A DNA stretch of 5,685 nucleotides from Armatimonadota bacterium. GTDB lineage: Bacteria > Armatimonadota > Armatimonadia > Armatimonadales > Armatimonadaceae. The position numbers and the translations under genes were made by a program. Under the pieces are notes generated by a model that made no database searches, was not told the DNA's origin, and worked only from the letters and a program-made list of their open reading frames with translations. The stretch lies in assembly GCA_014380985.1 (NCBI GenBank), contig JACMIU010000329.1, positions 1 through 5,685 of the forward strand. The letters run 5' to 3'. Positions 4,297 through 5,685 of the stretch are shown one piece after another. The number at the start of each line of letters is the position of its first letter. Within the stretch, counting starts at the first letter, position 1.

Positions 4297-5685
4297 GTGC
4301 CACGTCCCCGCCTTCTCGTTTCGCTTTTCATCGTTTTTCTGTTACTGATACCGTTTCACCGTCCGCTTCTTTTGGGCGAAACGTTTATACCCGCCGATCT
4401 TTTGTCGTATCTTTCGCCGTGGAAGTCGGAAAGTCCGCCAACGCCGGACGCGCCCGCGTGGAACGTGCTTCGCTTTGATGGCGTGGCGCAGTTTTACCCG
4501 TGGCGCGTACAAGCGTCCCGCGCCGTTCGCGCCGGAGAGATTCCTTACTGGAACCCGTACCAGTTCGCGGCAAGCGGCGGCACACCGCTTCTCGCCAACT
4601 CGCAGTCCGCCCCGCTCTATCCGCTTCACGCCCTGTTTTACGTCGCGCCCCCCGACAAAATCGGCTATGTGTTCGGACTGGTCGCGGCATTGCACTTAGC
4701 CATCGCGGCAAGCGGTTTGTACGTTCTGCTACGCGCTTGCGAGATTCGGCGCGGCGCGTGTCTCGCAGGTGTGGCGACGTGGGGCTTATGCGCCCCGCTT
4801 ATCTGCTGGCTCTCGCTCCCCTCGTTTCTCGCCGTGACATGCTGGTTGCCGTGGCTTCTGCTTCTGCTCCGCGCCGCGCACACGGAAAGTGGTACGCGCA
4901 CCGGGCGGCTTGCCATTCTCGGCGCAGGTGGCGTGGTCGGCATGACGATTCTCGCCGGTCATCTGCAAATCGCGCTCTACGTTTTGCTGGCGGCGGGATT
5001 GTACGCTCTCTGGCTCGGCGTCCCGGCATGGAAGGCGAAAGGCGTGTCGGTTCCCCGGTGGCTCGGCGGAGCGGTGCTTGTCGCCGCCATCGGACTGTGT
5101 TTGTCCGCGCCGCAGGTTCTGCCCGCGCTCGAACTGTCGCGGGTATCGTCCCGCGCCGTGACGGAAAAGACCGCCGCACTCTACGACGCGAACAACGCCA
5201 CCGCCCTTTCCCCCCGCGCTCTTGTCACGCTTCTCGCGCCCGATTTTTTCGGGCATCCGAACATGGGGCTACACTGGAACAACAGCAACCTGCGCGACGC
5301 ATCGGGGCGGCTTGGCAATAACTACGCGGAATGGGCGGCGTATGTCGGCGTGTTGCCCCTGCTTCTCGCGGTGTTTGCCCTTGTATCTGCCCCCCTGCGC
5401 GGCGACAAAGCATTTTTCGCGCTTCTTGCGTTCCTTGCACTGCTTGTCGCTATGGGAACCCCGCTCAACCGGTTGCTGTTCTACGCGGTTCCCGGCTATG
5501 CGTCGCTCGCCAATCCGGCGCGGGTGCTGGGCGTGTGGGCGTTCGCCGTTGCCGCGCTCGCCGCGTTCGGGGCGCAGTCACTTCTGGATAACACCATCAA
5601 GCCCGCCACCAAAACACGCGGCGCGGGCGTTGCATTGGCAACGGTTCTGCTGGTTGCCGCTTGGGGCGCGAGCGGCGCGGCGGCA
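4297..5685 (+). CDS. YfhO-like polytopic membrane protein, N-terminal 463 residues (3' end outside window)
   Basis: The frame opens at a GTG preceded by AGGA and stays open to the right edge. The first hydrophobic helix (about 6-20) is followed by a large extracytoplasmic-type loop containing DGVAQFYPWR (61-70), GEIPYWNPYQF (80-90) and GGTPLLANSQSAPLYPL (94-110). These correspond to the D-x-x-x-Q-Y-P-W, P-x-W-N-P and G-x-P-L-x-A-N-x-Q patterns of YfhO-type proteins. Further matches are GHLQIALY (221-228), SAPQVLPALEL (270-280), NNYAEWAAYVGVLPLLLA (341-358) and ANPARVLG (405-412), among about ten hydrophobic segments. YfhO proteins are large GT-C-like membrane proteins; in Bacillus and Listeria they take part in lipoteichoic-acid glycosylation. 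In non-Firmicutes the substrate is unknown, and a role in lipid-linked sugar transfer to an envelope glycan is inference. Family members run to roughly 700-850 residues, so over a third is missing here. Confidence 0.85.
   Translation, partial: MPRPRLLVSLFIVFLLLIPFHRPLLLGETFIPADLLSYLSPWKSESPPTPDAPAWNVLRFDGVAQFYPWRVQASRAVRAGEIPYWNPYQFAASGGTPLLANSQSAPLYPLHALFYVAPPDKIGYVFGLVAALHLAIAASGLYVLLRACEIRRGACLAGVATWGLCAPLICWLSLPSFLAVTCWLPWLLLLLRAAHTESGTRTGRLAILGAGGVVGMTILAGHLQIALYVLLAAGLYALWLGVPAWKAKGVSVPRWLGGAVLVAAIGLCLSAPQVLPALELSRVSSRAVTEKTAALYDANNATALSPRALVTLLAPDFFGHPNMGLHWNNSNLRDASGRLGNNYAEWAAYVGVLPLLLAVFALVSAPLRGDKAFFALLAFLALLVAMGTPLNRLLFYAVPGYASLANPARVLGVWAFAVAALAAFGAQSLLDNTIKPATKTRGAGVALATVLLVAAWGASGAAA

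Noticed and set aside
4500..5321. 273-codon Arg-rich open frame on the + strand
   Set aside because: It lies wholly inside the YfhO-like frame, is dominated by Arg/Ala/Ser from GC-rich out-of-frame reading and has no family features. The frame from 4297 has clear membrane helices and motifs.

Overview
The window is a GC-rich, densely packed bacterial chromosome segment with strong G/C bias at third codon positions. It has no mobile-element, phage, rRNA, tRNA or CRISPR signature. The phylum cannot be fixed from the sequence. A PilT-family ATPase, T2SSE_N/MshEN-type domains, an ECF sigma factor, a complex I NuoE subunit and a YfhO-type membrane protein would fit a free-living, high-GC, respiring bacterium. 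A lineage such as Armatimonadota is a guess only. No stretch over 300 bases lacks a gene; the only real gaps are 3180-3308 and 3840-3940.

Left edge (1-639, +): the C-terminal part of an unrecognised membrane protein with two transmembrane helices followed by a soluble domain. Its 3' end overlaps by 11 bases the end of a convergent operon on the minus strand.

Middle (629-3179, -): a compact three-gene operon, read right to left. It encodes an ECF sigma factor, then a protein with two T2SSE_N/MshEN-like domains and a coiled coil but no ATPase, then a PilT-like ATPase whose P-loop is intact but whose Walker B and His-box motifs are eroded. Both junctions are 4-base ATGA overlaps, each with a good Shine-Dalgarno sequence inside the upstream gene, so the three proteins are probably made together. 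This is the most unusual part of the window: it resembles a secretion/pilus ATPase split into a sensory half and a motor half and coupled to a transcription factor.

Right half (3239-5685, +): a divergent promoter drives an isolated nuoE (2Fe-2S subunit of complex I), with no nuoF or nuoG next to it. After a GC-rich hairpin, a second strong sigma-70-type promoter drives a small TPR protein. Eight bases after that comes a YfhO-like polytopic membrane protein, which runs off the right edge. The TPR gene and the membrane-protein gene form a likely operon.
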